A stretch of 45,975 nt of DNA from Gammaproteobacteria bacterium (GTDB lineage Bacteria; Pseudomonadota; Gammaproteobacteria; Steroidobacterales; Steroidobacteraceae): assembly GCA_028293745.1 (NCBI GenBank), contig JAQGOF010000059.1:1-45975 (forward strand), written 5' to 3'. The translations under genes and the position numbers were made by a program. Numbering within the stretch: position 1 is the first letter of the stretch; every line of letters begins with the position of its first letter. The notes beneath the pieces are model-generated. The model did no database searches, was not told where the DNA came from, and saw only the letters and a program-made list of their open reading frames with translations. Positions 33,040 to 43,170 of the stretch are shown one piece after another.

Positions 33040-36000
33040 TCAATTCTTGAACTTGAAGCCCACGAAGAATCGCCGCCCCCACTGATCGTAGGTAAAAGGC
33101 TGATTCGGCCACTGCAGGTAGGTGTGTTGGGCCGCGTTGGTCAGGTTTGTCGCGGAGGCGAGCACACCGAAGTGAGTGTCGAAGTCATAGCCGATCTGTG
33201 CATCCAGCTGTCCATACGGTGCTGCGAAGATCTGGTAGACCTTGCTCACGTTGTTCTGGTCCGGGAAGGAGAACGTCGAGCCGTACACACTGTCGGACAC
33301 CGCCTTGCCCTGCCATGAGTAGGAAGCACGGGCGGAGAAGCCGAAGCGCTCGTAGTACACAGTGCCCGTCACCGAGTCCTTCGACACGCCCGGTATGGGC
33401 GCGCGCGTCGAGAAACTCGTCACCTGATCGGACTGGGACATTGAGCGGGTGTAATTAGCGGCAACACCTGCGCCGTTCAGCCAGGGAAGAAAATCGCTGC
33501 CAAAGGCGTACTGGCCGCCGACCTCGAAGCCGTAGATGCGCCCCTTGCCCGCGTTGACCGGCTGCTTGACCGTGCGCGTGGTGCCGCCGAAATCATCCTG
33601 CACCGTGGTCGGTACGTTCGAAATGATGATGAAGTTATCCACCTGCTTGTAGAAGCCGGCGACACTGACCAGTCCATTCTGCGCAAAGTAGTTCTCGTAG
33701 GACAGGTTGAACTGGGACGCCCGGTACGGATCGAGCTGCGCGTTGCCGGAGCTGCCGCCATCGAAGGCAAACCCATCCGCCTTGCCGGTGCGGATGTTGG
33801 TTCTATTATTGGTCTCGCGGGTGAAGTTGTACGAGTTTCCAAGCCCCAGCAGGAACAGGTCCTGGGGCGCCACCACCCGTGCGGCACCGAAGCGCACCTT
33901 CTGTGACTCCGTGACGTCCAGCACGAAGTTGAAGGACGGCAGAACATCGGTGTAGTTGCGCTTCAGCTGATTCGGGATGACGTTCGAGTCCACGCCGTTC
34001 CAGGAAGCCGTGCCGTAGAACGTGGGCACCTGCGCCGACTGGCCATTGTCTATCGTGAGATTGGTATCAACGACGCGCACGCCGAAATTCATGTGGAAAT
34101 TGTTCTCAGCACCACCGATATCCCCCATCAGGTAGACGGCGGTAGTGCGCTCACGAACGCTGAAGGAGCTCAAGCCATCGACGAAGAACCGCTCCGTCAT
34201 GTTGGGGACACCGGCGCCCGCCCACACGGTTTGCAAATAGCTGCCGGGATGGCTCATGCCACCGGTGATCGGATCTTTCACCAGGATGTTACCCACGGCA
34301 AAGTTGCTCACCAGCTTCGCCAGCGCCGGATTGGAGACCGCCGTGGAATAGGGAATATTCGGAGTGCCATAGCCCGGGTCCTGGTAGTACGTGTACGGAC
34401 CGCCGTTCGGGTCATTCACGTTGCCCGCAACTGTGCCATCGGCCAGCGTGCCGTTGATCAGGTAACGCCCGAACGTCTGATCGATATCCCGGCCGGCATA
34501 GCGAACACCGGCGGAGAGGGTTGAGGGAACATCCTTGATGAAGGCAGGATCGAACTGGATGTTCGCTTTGACAGCGAACTGCTTCTGCTCCGTCAGGTTC
34601 GCCCAGGCCCAGTTGGATTTGAAGGTCGTGTAGCCCGGATTGGACAGAACGTCCGCGTAAGGAGCGAGATAACTGACCGAGGGCAGGCCGCTGGCGCCGC
34701 CATTGGCATACGTGAACTCATAGCCGTGGTTGCCCGCACCCGCGCAGGTGGACGCACCGTTGTTACACCCCGGCGCTGCAGGCGAGGTCGCAACTTTTGC
34801 GCTCGTGAGATACAGCCCGTGCTCCACGTCCGCCTGGGAAGCCTGCAGGTCCGAATTCGCCTTTGCGTAGGACAGGCCCAGATCGCCTCGCAACGGTCCG
34901 CCGTCGTCGAAGCTCGTGACGAACTGGTAGTTGTTGGCCCGGGCAACGTTCTGCTGGTAGAGAGTTGAAGTCTCGGCCCCGTTCGCATTGAACGTGGCGT
35001 TCTGCACGACACCGTTGGTGTCAATGGAGTACGGCAAGGTCGGATCGATGCCCGGAATCAATGTCTGCGGTTTTGGTGGGGTGGCGGGTGTCGCGCCCGC
35101 GCCGTTGAACCACGCTTTGTCGGAATAGGTCAGGGTCGTATCCTGCTCGCGCGAATGGAACCAGCGCACACTGCTCCTGATGGCATCGGTGATCTGCGCG
35201 GTGACTCCAAAGGTGGCGCCGAGAACCTTGCGCCGGTCATCGATGTCGCTGAAGTAGGCGAGCTGCGGCTCGGTGTACAACTGGCCGCCCGGCAGTGTCG
35301 TCAATCCGGCCTGCGTCAGCGGCCCAACGTAAGGCGGCGTTGCGGAGCTCGAGATCAACCACTGGCTGCGGTTCGCAGCTTCGAATTCCTTGGTGTGGGT
35401 TTTCTCATCGTCATACGACACGCTGCCCTGGAAGGCCAGCCGGTCGTTCAACTTGAAAGATCCGACGAGCGCGCCCACCGGAGTCCACTGGCCGGATCCC
35501 TGTCCGTAGCTCTCGCGGAAATTGCCACCGATCGTGAGCCCCTGCGGTTGCGCCAACGGGTCGCGGGTCTTCAGGTTGATCGTGCCACCCAGGCCGCCCT
35601 CGGTGATGGCAGCGCTCGGGTTCTTGATGACATCGATTCCCCCGATCTCCTCACTCGGGATGCCTTCGAGAGATGAATATTGGGCGTTGCCACCGGCGCC
35701 GCCACCGGAACCCTCGCCCGACACGTAGAACTCTTTGCCGGTCAGGAAAATATCGCCATTCAAGGTCGTCAGGTTCTGGCGCAGGCCATCGATGAGGACG
35801 GCCGTTCCCTTGCCCTGGGCGCGGTCGATCTGCACCCCGGGCAGACGCTGCAGGGACTCGGCGACGTTCTGATCTGGCATTTTGCCCAGGTCCTCGGCCA
35901 CCACCGATTCGATGGGCAGCTCGGACTTGCGCTTGGAATCCAGCGCCGATTGCAGCGAGGCGCGATACCCGGTGACGACCACCTCCTGCAGCGAGTCCTT

Positions 36001-36147
36001 GGATGCCTCGCCGGTGGCGGAAGATGACTGTGTGGCTGTCTGCTGTGCCTTCAGCGCGGGCGCCAGGATCAGGGCCCCGCTCGAAAAAACAGTTGTGAGT
36101 GCCAGGCGCGCGGTTTGACGGGCGCGCTTCTCCCTACGATGTGACAT
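33040..36147 (-). CDS. TonB-dependent receptor, carbohydrate (Xanth-Caul) type
   Basis: 1035 residues from ATG 36147 with GAGGGGGAA upstream; the longer open frame has no signal peptide. A signal peptide (LALTTVFSSGALILAPALKA) is followed by the TonB box region LQEVVVTGYRASLQSALDSK and the plug: LGKMPDQNVAESLQRLPGVQ, IDRAQGKGTAVLIDGL, EEIGGIDVIKNPSAAITEGG and LGGTINLKTRDPL. The barrel ends ...RRFFVGFKFKN. This is the large carbohydrate-oriented TonB receptor class of Xanthomonas and Caulobacter. It lies next to GH3, LacI, GH13 and GH65 genes, so it probably imports an oligosaccharide. A LacI-like operator lies 42 bp upstream. Confidence 0.9.
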   Translation of the reverse strand: MSHRREKRARQTARLALTTVFSSGALILAPALKAQQTATQSSSATGEASKDSLQEVVVTGYRASLQSALDSKRKSELPIESVVAEDLGKMPDQNVAESLQRLPGVQIDRAQGKGTAVLIDGLRQNLTTLNGDIFLTGKEFYVSGEGSGGGAGGNAQYSSLEGIPSEEIGGIDVIKNPSAAITEGGLGGTINLKTRDPLAQPQGLTIGGNFRESYGQGSGQWTPVGALVGSFKLNDRLAFQGSVSYDDEKTHTKEFEAANRSQWLISSSATPPYVGPLTQAGLTTLPGGQLYTEPQLAYFSDIDDRRKVLGATFGVTAQITDAIRSSVRWFHSREQDTTLTYSDKAWFNGAGATPATPPKPQTLIPGIDPTLPYSIDTNGVVQNATFNANGAETSTLYQQNVARANNYQFVTSFDDGGPLRGDLGLSYAKANSDLQASQADVEHGLYLTSAKVATSPAAPGCNNGASTCAGAGNHGYEFTYANGGASGLPSVSYLAPYADVLSNPGYTTFKSNWAWANLTEQKQFAVKANIQFDPAFIKDVPSTLSAGVRYAGRDIDQTFGRYLINGTLADGTVAGNVNDPNGGPYTYYQDPGYGTPNIPYSTAVSNPALAKLVSNFAVGNILVKDPITGGMSHPGSYLQTVWAGAGVPNMTERFFVDGLSSFSVRERTTAVYLMGDIGGAENNFHMNFGVRVVDTNLTIDNGQSAQVPTFYGTASWNGVDSNVIPNQLKRNYTDVLPSFNFVLDVTESQKVRFGAARVVAPQDLFLLGLGNSYNFTRETNNRTNIRTGKADGFAFDGGSSGNAQLDPYRASQFNLSYENYFAQNGLVSVAGFYKQVDNFIIISNVPTTVQDDFGGTTRTVKQPVNAGKGRIYGFEVGGQYAFGSDFLPWLNGAGVAANYTRSMSQSDQVTSFSTRAPIPGVSKDSVTGTVYYERFGFSARASYSWQGKAVSDSVYGSTFSFPDQNNVSKVYQIFAAPYGQLDAQIGYDFDTHFGVLASATNLTNAAQHTYLQWPNQPFTYDQWGRRFFVGFKFKN

Positions 36148-36188
36148 TTGGTTCCCCCTCAGAAAACAGAACCACGTTACTGCCAAAA

Positions 36189-36202
36189 TGACAGCGCAGT
36201 CA
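36189..36202. promoter_or_regulatory. LacI-type operator candidate, TonB-receptor promoter
   Basis: TGACAGCGCAGTCA, an imperfect palindrome (TGAC/GTCA arms) that matches the site at 36386 in 10 of 14 positions. It lies 42-55 bp upstream of the receptor start. Confidence 0.4.
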
Positions 36203-36383
36203 ATTGGAATTTGCAAAACTAGGGCGGTGTTGTGCAGCAACCACAGCCGGCATCCCGGGTCGGTTGTAAGGACGCAATAATATTATGAGTTTCAATAAGT
36301 TAGATGAGACTTGACGCCGCCCGTGGCCCCCGTGGCACTCAGCTCTCAGCTTCCGCTCGCCCGCCAAGTGTGATTTAGTAGTG

Positions 36384-36399
36384 ATGTCAGCGCTAACAT
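36384..36399. promoter_or_regulatory. LacI-type operator candidate, GH3 promoter
   Basis: ATGTCAGCGCTAACAT is a palindrome except at one pair; its core AGCGCT and the TGT/ACA arms match LacI-family operators. It lies 14 bp before the GH3 start codon, where binding would block transcription or translation initiation. Confidence 0.65.
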
Positions 36400-36412
36400 A
36401 TTGGGGGCTCTA

Positions 36413-39001
36413 GTGAACTGGCGTGCTTACGGCCTACTCGCGTCGCTATCGATGTTCCCCGGTTCGCCGCAGCCGGCACAGGCGCAGGCGCCGGCCCGCG
36501 TAACCGGTGATGTGCACCCGATGGATTGGTCCGCCGTGCCGCGCACGGTTCCCCTACAACCGGATCTCGAGAAGTTTGTTCAGCAGCTGTTGGACGCGAT
36601 GACGCTCGAAGAGAAGGTCGGGCAACTCATCCAGGCCGACATCGATTCGATCGAGCCAGCGGACCTCTCGCAGTACCCTCTAGGTTCCATCCTGGCCGGT
36701 GGAGGCTCGGCCCCCGGGGAGGATGTACACGCAACGGGCGCCCAGTGGCTCGACCTCACCGACGCGTTTTTTCGTGCCTCGACGCACAACACTTCATCCG
36801 CCCACCCGCCGATCCCGATCCTGTTCGGAATCGACGCAGTGCATGGACACGCAAAAGTCCGCGGCGCCACGATCTTTCCGCACAATGTTGGACTGGGCGC
36901 CGCTCATGACCCCGCCCTCATCGAAAAGATCGGGCGTGCGACCGCGGAGGAAGTGGCAGCGACGGGCATAGATTGGACGTTTGCGCCAACAGTAGCTGTC
37001 GTACGCGACGTACGCTGGGGCCGCTCATACGAAAGTTATTCCGAAGATCCGGCCCTCGTTGCTGACTACGCCCGGGCCATGGTGACCGGAGTCCAGGGCA
37101 GGCTCGGCACCCCGGACTTCCTGACACCGGGTCATACACTGGTTTCGGCGAAGCATTTCCTCGGTGACGGTGGCACCGTCGGGGGGCGCGATCAATTCAA
37201 CAATCCTGCCGACGAGCGCACTCTGCGGGAAGTGCATGGCGCCGGCTATCCCGCCGCAATATCAGCCGGCGATTTGATCGTGATGGGATCCTACAATGGC
37301 TGGCACGGGATCAAGATGCATGGCAATCAGCTGCTATTGACTGACGTGTTGAAAGGCCGATGGAAGTTTCCGGGCTTCGTAGTCGGCGACTGGAACGCGC
37401 ACGAGGAGATTCCCGGTTGCACGAAGTTCTCCTGTCCCGAGTCCCTGAACGCGGGTCTCGACATGTACATGGCGCCTGACAGTTGGAAACAACTCTACAC
37501 CCACGTTCTCGAGCAGGTCCGCTCTGGCCGGATTGCGCAGTCGCGCGTGGACGATGCGGCGCGGCGAATCCTGCGGGTGAAGGCTCTGGCCGGCCTGTTC
37601 AAGAAGCCCGCGCCCAAAGATCGATTCGCTGCGGGACACCTTGCCACCGTTGGTTCTGCGGCCCACCGCGGGATTGCCCGGCAGGCCGTGCGCGAATCGC
37701 TGGTGCTGCTCGAGAACAACCGTCACACCCTGCCCCTCGATCCCCACTCCCGCATTCTCGTGACCGGCGCGGGCGCGGATGACATCGGCATGCAGAGCGG
37801 CGGCTGGACAGTTGACTGGCAAGGCAATCACAACACCAATGCCGACTTTCCGGGAGCCACTTCGATTCTGGCCGGCATCCAGGCTGCGGTGGGCGCAGCA
37901 GGCGGTGAAGTGACCACCCGGATGGATGACATCAACACCCGCAAGCCGGCCGCGGCCATTGTCGTGTACGGAGAGACTCCGTATGCGGAGTTCCAGGGGG
38001 ATCGCGAGACGCTCGAATTCTCTGCGCAGGATGCGGCGCATCTTGAAACACTGCGCCAGCTGCGTGCGGCAAACATCCCTGCGATCAGCCTGTTCATCTC
38101 CGGCAGACCCCTTTGGGTCAACCGGGAGCTCAACCTCTCGGATGCGTTCGTTGCTGTGTGGCTGCCGGGCAGCGAGGGCAACGGCATCGCGGACCTGCTC
38201 TTCGAGCCACTGCCCGGACACGCTGCTCACGACTTCACCGGACGCTTGAGCTTTTCGTGGCCGGCAACGGCGATGCCGGTGACCTTCGGTTCGGACAGTG
38301 CCGTGCACGGCGCGCTGTTTCCGCGCGGATTCGGACTCTCACTGGCGAAGTCACAGGATCTCGCGCCGGTTTCCGAGGACCCGGCGATCCCGGTCGTCTA
38401 CCGCGACAAGGACACGCTGTTTCACGCCGGGCATGTCACGGCACCGTGGTCGATCTATGTTTCAGATCCGGGCGCTGAAGTCCGACTCACGATGCAGTCA
38501 CAGACCACGCCCAGCAGCGCGGTGACCGCCCAATTGACTTCACAGGGCGACGTTCAAGCCCTATGGTCGGGGCAAGGCACAGGCGAATTTCGAATCGGCG
38601 GACGTGCTGTCAGTTTGCAGACGCCGTCTGCCAGCGGCCCAGCCCTCCGCCTGCACTACCGGGTGGACGAAGCACCGCAGCGACCAGTCGTTCTGAGCAT
38701 GCGTTGCGAGGCACCGGCAGGGGCGTCGATCCCTGCGTCCGGCAGCACGGCCGCGAGCATGAAACGCTGTGGCATGGCAGAGGGTGAAGGCGTCGACCTC
38801 TCACAATCCTTCCGCTCGGCGCACGCTGGCTCCTGGGAGACGTTGACGATACCTCTCACTTGCTTCCACGGCACAGGCGGGACCCTGGAACGGGTCAGTG
38901 CGCCCTTTGCACTCGAGAGCTCTGGCCGGCTTGGCGTAAGCTTCGACGATATCCGATTCGTTCGCGAGACGACTGCGGCCTGTCCACCACAGACACACTG
39001 A
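36413..39001 (+). CDS. Glycoside hydrolase family 3 protein (beta-glucosidase/glucohydrolase type)
   Basis: 862 residues. The start is GTG 36413, with GGGGG 5 nt upstream; TTG 36401 is in frame but weaker. A signal peptide (LLASLSMFPGSPQPAQAQA) is followed by the GH3 N-terminal barrel: LTLEEKVGQLIQAD, GIDAVHGHAKVRGATIFPHN, SAKHFLGDGGT (substrate Lys-His), and FPGFVVGDWNAHEE with the nucleophile Asp326. The C-terminal alpha/beta domain and a final beta domain follow (VRLTMQSQTTPSSAVTAQLT). The tail resembles ExoP-type 1,4-beta-glucan glucohydrolases. It hydrolyses beta-glucosidic bonds in the periplasm, releasing glucose from the imported oligosaccharide. Confidence 0.88.
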   Translation: MNWRAYGLLASLSMFPGSPQPAQAQAPARVTGDVHPMDWSAVPRTVPLQPDLEKFVQQLLDAMTLEEKVGQLIQADIDSIEPADLSQYPLGSILAGGGSAPGEDVHATGAQWLDLTDAFFRASTHNTSSAHPPIPILFGIDAVHGHAKVRGATIFPHNVGLGAAHDPALIEKIGRATAEEVAATGIDWTFAPTVAVVRDVRWGRSYESYSEDPALVADYARAMVTGVQGRLGTPDFLTPGHTLVSAKHFLGDGGTVGGRDQFNNPADERTLREVHGAGYPAAISAGDLIVMGSYNGWHGIKMHGNQLLLTDVLKGRWKFPGFVVGDWNAHEEIPGCTKFSCPESLNAGLDMYMAPDSWKQLYTHVLEQVRSGRIAQSRVDDAARRILRVKALAGLFKKPAPKDRFAAGHLATVGSAAHRGIARQAVRESLVLLENNRHTLPLDPHSRILVTGAGADDIGMQSGGWTVDWQGNHNTNADFPGATSILAGIQAAVGAAGGEVTTRMDDINTRKPAAAIVVYGETPYAEFQGDRETLEFSAQDAAHLETLRQLRAANIPAISLFISGRPLWVNRELNLSDAFVAVWLPGSEGNGIADLLFEPLPGHAAHDFTGRLSFSWPATAMPVTFGSDSAVHGALFPRGFGLSLAKSQDLAPVSEDPAIPVVYRDKDTLFHAGHVTAPWSIYVSDPGAEVRLTMQSQTTPSSAVTAQLTSQGDVQALWSGQGTGEFRIGGRAVSLQTPSASGPALRLHYRVDEAPQRPVVLSMRCEAPAGASIPASGSTAASMKRCGMAEGEGVDLSQSFRSAHAGSWETLTIPLTCFHGTGGTLERVSAPFALESSGRLGVSFDDIRFVRETTAACPPQTH

Positions 39002-39028
39002 GCGGCGGTGCTGCATAAATCGCCGCTC
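39000..39028. terminator. Hairpin between GH3 and LacI genes
   Basis: GAGCGGCG and CGCCGCTC pair over 8 bp with a 13-nt loop, directly after the GH3 stop codon. It may end the GH3 transcript, leaving the LacI gene with its own promoter, though no T-run follows. Confidence 0.4.
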
Positions 39029-39048
39029 CTTGCTGTACTCTAGGCTGG

Positions 39049-40080
39049 ATGGCGAAGCCTTCTCAACCCGCAACGCTCGAAGATGTCGCTGCGCTCGCGG
39101 AAGTATCCGCAAAGACCGTTTCGCGCGTCGTCAATGCCGAACCGACGGTCAGTGTGAAAACGCGCGAGCGAGTGCTCCGTGCCATAGAGCTGCTCGACTA
39201 CAAACCCAACTTGAACGCCCGCATGTTGGCAGGTGAGCGCTCCTACCTCATCGGGCTGTTTTACGACAAGCCAGGTGACTACCTCACGAATTTCCACGCG
39301 GGTGCGGCGGACCGTTGCCGCGAGTCGGGATACCACCTGATGCTGGAATCCTGGGATCGGGACAGCCCGCAATTCACGCGCCAGGTCTCGACGCTGCTGC
39401 GGCAAATGCGGCTGGATGGTGTCATTCTGCTGCCGCCCCTGAGCGATGACGTTCTGATTGGCAACATATTGCGGGACGCTTCGGTGCCGACCGTACGCAT
39501 CGCACCCCGCGACCACATTGAAGACTCGCCTTCGATCGTCATTGATGACTACCTGGCAGCCCGGCAACTCACGGCCCATCTGCTCAGCCTCGGACATCGA
39601 CGTATCGGCTTCATATTGGGAAAGCCTGGACACGGAGCCACCGAAGAGCGCTATCGCGGCTTCGCCGACGAAATGCGGGCGCAAAACACGCCCATCGAGG
39701 CCTCACTGGTGGAGACTGGAAATTTCGTGTTCACGGACGGCGTCGCGTGCGCGCAGCGCCTGCTGAGCGTGCAGAGCCCACCCACCGCGATCTTCGCCAG
39801 CAATGATGACATGGCCGCCGCTGTGATCTCGGTGGCGCACAAGCGGGGTCTCGAGCTGCCAACCCAACTGTCGGTGGTTGGTTTCGACGACGCGCCGGTT
39901 GCAACGATGATCTGGCCCCTGCTGACGACGGTGCGCCAGCCAGTGACCACCATGGCCCGCCTGGCGGCAGAGCTGATCATCGAGAACTCCCCGCGCCGCC
40001 TGGGCTGGCCGAGCCCCCTGCCTCATCGCACCCTGGACTTCGAGCTCCTCGTACGGGATTCCACCGCCGCTCCCACTTAG
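39049..40080 (+). CDS. LacI-family transcriptional regulator
   Basis: 343 residues. The N-terminal HTH with hinge helix is ATLEDVAALAEVSAKTVSRV-VNAEPTVSVKTRERV, then AIELLDYKPNLNARML. The periplasmic-binding-protein-like domain includes SYLIGLFYDKPGDYLTNFHA, DGVILLPPLSDDVLIG, GHRRIGFILGKPGHGATEER and FASNDDMAAAVISVAHKRGL with VVGFDDAPVATMIWPLLTTV. It lies between GH3 and GH13, and is the natural partner of the operator candidates at 36189 and 36384. Such regulators release DNA on binding the sugar or its breakdown product. Confidence 0.9.
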   Translation: MAKPSQPATLEDVAALAEVSAKTVSRVVNAEPTVSVKTRERVLRAIELLDYKPNLNARMLAGERSYLIGLFYDKPGDYLTNFHAGAADRCRESGYHLMLESWDRDSPQFTRQVSTLLRQMRLDGVILLPPLSDDVLIGNILRDASVPTVRIAPRDHIEDSPSIVIDDYLAARQLTAHLLSLGHRRIGFILGKPGHGATEERYRGFADEMRAQNTPIEASLVETGNFVFTDGVACAQRLLSVQSPPTAIFASNDDMAAAVISVAHKRGLELPTQLSVVGFDDAPVATMIWPLLTTVRQPVTTMARLAAELIIENSPRRLGWPSPLPHRTLDFELLVRDSTAAPT

Positions 40081-40146
40081 GATGCACAGGCACGGGCGCG
40101 CGCAACTTGTAGAATCCCGAAGTTTGTAGTCGAGGGGGTCACCCGG

Positions 40147-42321
40147 ATGAAACGCTTGTTGCTTGGCTTCGCTGTGTTGTGTGCGGCTGCATTGGTCTAC
40201 GGCACCGATGTGCCCGCGCCTGCCGGCGGACACGAGGGGCAGCTCTCGCCTGATGGACCGGGCTACACCCAGTGGCTGGAGGAGCGCTCCATGCTGCACC
40301 AAGCGCAAGCACTGGCGCAGCGCTACTCGGGCAATTCAGCTCAATGGCAGCGGCCCTACGGAGTCCCTCAGCCCCGAGCGGCCTCGGCGCGCGCGTCGGT
40401 CTGGTTTACTGCCTATCCCGCTTCGATCATTGCGGCAGCGCCGGGCGCATCGGTCCTGTCAACTTTGGCAGACGAGCGGCTGTGGAGCGCGTTCCAGGCG
40501 ATCGGGATCCAGGGCGTCCACACCGGTCCCATGAAGCGATCCGGCGGGATCGACGGCCTCGCGTATACACCGTCGGTCGACGGCAATTTCGACCGCATCA
40601 GCTTCGATATCGATCCCGCTTTCGGCACCGAGGAGCAGTACAAGAGTCTCGTGCAGACTGCGCGAACACATGGAGCCATTGTCATCGGCGATGTGATTCC
40701 GGGACACACCGGCAAGGGGGCGGACTTCCGCCTCGCCGAACGTGCATATCGCGACTATCCCGGCATTTACCACATGGTGCACATCGAGCCCGCCGACTGG
40801 GGACTGTTGCCGCCCGTTCCTGCAGGACACGACTCCGTCAATCTGAGTCCGGCGATTGTCGATGCGCTTCAAGCCAAGGGGTACATCGTCGGCATGCTCT
40901 CCTCGAAGATCTTTTACCAGCCCGGCGTGAAGGATTCTGATTGGAGCGCTACGGACATCGTCCGCGGCGTAGATGGCGTGAGCCGCCGTTGGGTGTATCT
41001 GCACTACTTCAAGCAAGGCCAGCCCACGCTGAACTGGCTCGACCCCAGCTTCGCGGCTCAACGGCTCGTGATCGGTGACGCCATCCACGAGCTCAGTGTG
41101 CTCGGGGATGGAATGGTGCGCCTCGATGCAAACGGCCTGTTGGGAATCGAGCGCGATCCGCGTACCGGGCACGTCTGGTCGGAAGGCCATCCGCTGTCCA
41201 ACACCTCGAATCAGCTCATTGGCGACATGGTGCGCAAGCTCGGAGGATTCACGTTCCAGGAGCTCGCCCTCGCTTTCGACAACGTGCACGAGGCAAAGAA
41301 CGGGGGCGCGGACCTGTCCTATGACTTCGTTACCCGCCCGGGGTACGAGCACGCACTCCTGACAGGCGATGCGCAATTCCTGCGCCTGATATTCCAGCTC
41401 ATGCGCCAGTACGACATCGATCCGGCGGGGCTCATCCACGCGCTGCAGAATCACGATGAGCTGACGATGGGATTGGGCCACTTCGTCGCTCATGGCAGCG
41501 AAGTGTTTCCGTTGCACGGCGGCCAGATGACAGGCAAACAGTTGCGCGACACCGTACAGTCGGAAATGTACACCCGTCTCCTGGAGCCCAACGCGCCGTA
41601 CAACCTCAAGTTCGGCGATGGTGTCGCAAGCACCACGGCCACGATCATAACCGCCACCCTGGGCATCAAAGACATCACGAAGCTGACGCCGGCCGACGTC
41701 GGGAAGATCAAGCGCTTGCACCTGCTGCTCGCCTTCTACAACGCTTTCCAGCCCGGCGTGTTTGCCCTTTCCGGCTGGGACCTGGTCGGTGCCCTGACCC
41801 TGCCCGCCGCGGTGGTGAAGGACCGGCTCGCCGATGGCGACACCCGTTGGATCAACCGGGGTGCGTACGATCTGATCGGCTCAAATCCGAAGGCGACGCG
41901 CTCGGCTGCAGGCCTGCCAGTGGCCGTTGCGCTGTATGGCCCGCTCCCGAAGCAGCTCAAGAGACAAGACTCGTTCGCGTCGCAGTTGGCACGCATGCTG
42001 AAGGTGCGCGCGGATCTGCACCTGTACGCGGCTCAACTGACCGAGGTACCCGCCGTTCAGGCAAAGGGGCTGTTAGTGCTGGTCCACGCGCTGCCCGATA
42101 GCCCCGACCTGGAGGTCACGGCGATCAACTTCGCGCCTGCGCCCGTGGACGAGACCGTGGCTATTACCGGCGCCCCGCAAAACTCCAACGCGGCCGACGT
42201 ATTGGATCCGAAGGCACCGCCCTTGGCCATCAACGCGGGTGGAAACCTGCGGTTGAGCCTCAAAGGGTTCGAGGGAAGGGCACTGCGGATCAAGAGACCC
42301 GCTACGCACGAATCACAGTGA
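40147..42321 (+). CDS. GH13-family (alpha-amylase clan) enzyme, secreted
   Basis: 724 residues with a signal peptide ([16 protein letters not shown]) from ATG 40147 (GAGGGGGT upstream). The (beta/alpha)8 barrel motifs are [24 protein letters not shown] (region I, Asp182 and His187), [14 protein letters not shown] with nucleophile Asp327, [10 protein letters not shown] with probable acid-base Glu372, and QNHDEL (region IV, His436-Asp437). The overall sequence resembles trehalose synthase or maltose glucosyltransferase-like GH13 proteins rather than plain amylases. It may isomerise or cleave an alpha-glucoside in the periplasm. The N-terminal 80 residues are unlike the core and are of unknown role. 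Its end overlaps the convergent DeoR gene by 20 bp. Confidence 0.8.
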   Translation: MKRLLLGFAVLCAAALVYGTDVPAPAGGHEGQLSPDGPGYTQWLEERSMLHQAQALAQRYSGNSAQWQRPYGVPQPRAASARASVWFTAYPASIIAAAPGASVLSTLADERLWSAFQAIGIQGVHTGPMKRSGGIDGLAYTPSVDGNFDRISFDIDPAFGTEEQYKSLVQTARTHGAIVIGDVIPGHTGKGADFRLAERAYRDYPGIYHMVHIEPADWGLLPPVPAGHDSVNLSPAIVDALQAKGYIVGMLSSKIFYQPGVKDSDWSATDIVRGVDGVSRRWVYLHYFKQGQPTLNWLDPSFAAQRLVIGDAIHELSVLGDGMVRLDANGLLGIERDPRTGHVWSEGHPLSNTSNQLIGDMVRKLGGFTFQELALAFDNVHEAKNGGADLSYDFVTRPGYEHALLTGDAQFLRLIFQLMRQYDIDPAGLIHALQNHDELTMGLGHFVAHGSEVFPLHGGQMTGKQLRDTVQSEMYTRLLEPNAPYNLKFGDGVASTTATIITATLGIKDITKLTPADVGKIKRLHLLLAFYNAFQPGVFALSGWDLVGALTLPAAVVKDRLADGDTRWINRGAYDLIGSNPKATRSAAGLPVAVALYGPLPKQLKRQDSFASQLARMLKVRADLHLYAAQLTEVPAVQAKGLLVLVHALPDSPDLEVTAINFAPAPVDETVAITGAPQNSNAADVLDPKAPPLAINAGGNLRLSLKGFEGRALRIKRPATHESQ

Positions 42322-43057
42322 GGCCGGCACGCTCATAGGGGACCAAAGCTTCCGCAGATATTCCGGGTTCGACGATGATTCCGGCCACATCTGCAGTTGT
42401 CCCGATCACGTAGGGCGAAGCGGCGTTCAGCTTTTCGGCTGAGACCAACACGTAGGTCTCAGCGGCGCTGCCCATGAACGCGCGCTTGACGTGCGATTCT
42501 TCGAGATCGCCTGTGCTCAGGCCCGCACTCGGGTGAATACCCGTCACACCCATGAAAAAGAGGTCGGCGCGAATGCGCGCAATCGCCTCGATCGCCGCCG
42601 CGCCGACCGCCACGACGGAGTGCTTGAACAGCTTTCCGCCGATCAGCACAACTTCGATCGAGGGATGTTCCAGCAACGCCACCGCGATGGTCGGGCTGTG
42701 GGTTACGACGGTAGCTTGCAGGTCGAGCGGCAGATGTTTCGCCAGCTGCGCAGTCGTGGTTCCGCCGTCCAGGGCGACCACCTGCCCCCGCTTGACCAAC
42801 CTCGCGGCCGCCCGGCCGATCGCCACCTTGCCGTCCGGAGCAAGCTGCTGCCGGGCGGCAAAGTCGCCCACTGCCGGCGATGCCGGCAGCGCGCCACCAT
42901 GCACGCGCTGCAGGCGGCCTTCGCTGGCCAACTCCCGCAAATCTCTGCGAATCGTGTCCTCGGACAATCCCAGTTCCTGGCTCACCGTCTTGGCGACGAT
43001 CTGCCCGGTGCTCTTGAGAATCCCGAGCAGGTACTCCTTTCTCTGGCTGGTCAGCAT
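42302..43057 (-). CDS. DeoR/GlpR-family transcriptional regulator
   Basis: 251 residues from ATG 43057; upstream in-frame ATGs would add sequence unlike the family. The N-terminal winged helix is [20 protein letters not shown], then [20 protein letters not shown] and [11 protein letters not shown]. The sugar-phosphate-binding C-domain begins [20 protein letters not shown] and has the [10 protein letters not shown] loop, and later [23 protein letters not shown]. It probably senses a phosphorylated sugar from this locus. Three TGCACG half-sites lie 23-58 bp upstream, next to the divergent Nudix gene, and are the likely binding sites. Confidence 0.88.
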   Translation of the reverse strand: MLTSQRKEYLLGILKSTGQIVAKTVSQELGLSEDTIRRDLRELASEGRLQRVHGGALPASPAVGDFAARQQLAPDGKVAIGRAAARLVKRGQVVALDGGTTTAQLAKHLPLDLQATVVTHSPTIAVALLEHPSIEVVLIGGKLFKHSVVAVGAAAIEAIARIRADLFFMGVTGIHPSAGLSTGDLEESHVKRAFMGSAAETYVLVSAEKLNAASPYVIGTTADVAGIIVEPGISAEALVPYERAGLTVIRA

Positions 43058-43079
43058 CTGACTGCCTGGCACCTTGGAT

Positions 43080-43115
43080 TGCACGAATTTTCTTGACCCT
43101 GCACGTTTCTGCACG
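43080..43115. promoter_or_regulatory. Three phased TGCACG half-sites, DeoR operator candidate
   Basis: TGCACG starts at 43080, 43100 and 43110, spaced 20 and 10 bp, so all three face the same side of the helix. The array lies between the DeoR gene and the divergent Nudix gene, as expected for a tandem-binding DeoR protein. Confidence 0.5.
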
Positions 43116-43170
43116 ATATTCTCTCCGCATCGCATGATGACTGCAAGCCGTTCCGGAGGCGCTGGTGGCA

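Noticed and set aside
37334..38308. 324-codon open frame opposite the GH3 gene
   Set aside because: Shadow frame with no family features.
40459..41721. 420-codon open frame opposite the GH13 gene
   Set aside because: Composition typical of an antisense shadow and no domain pattern; the GH13 frame has clear catalytic motifs.
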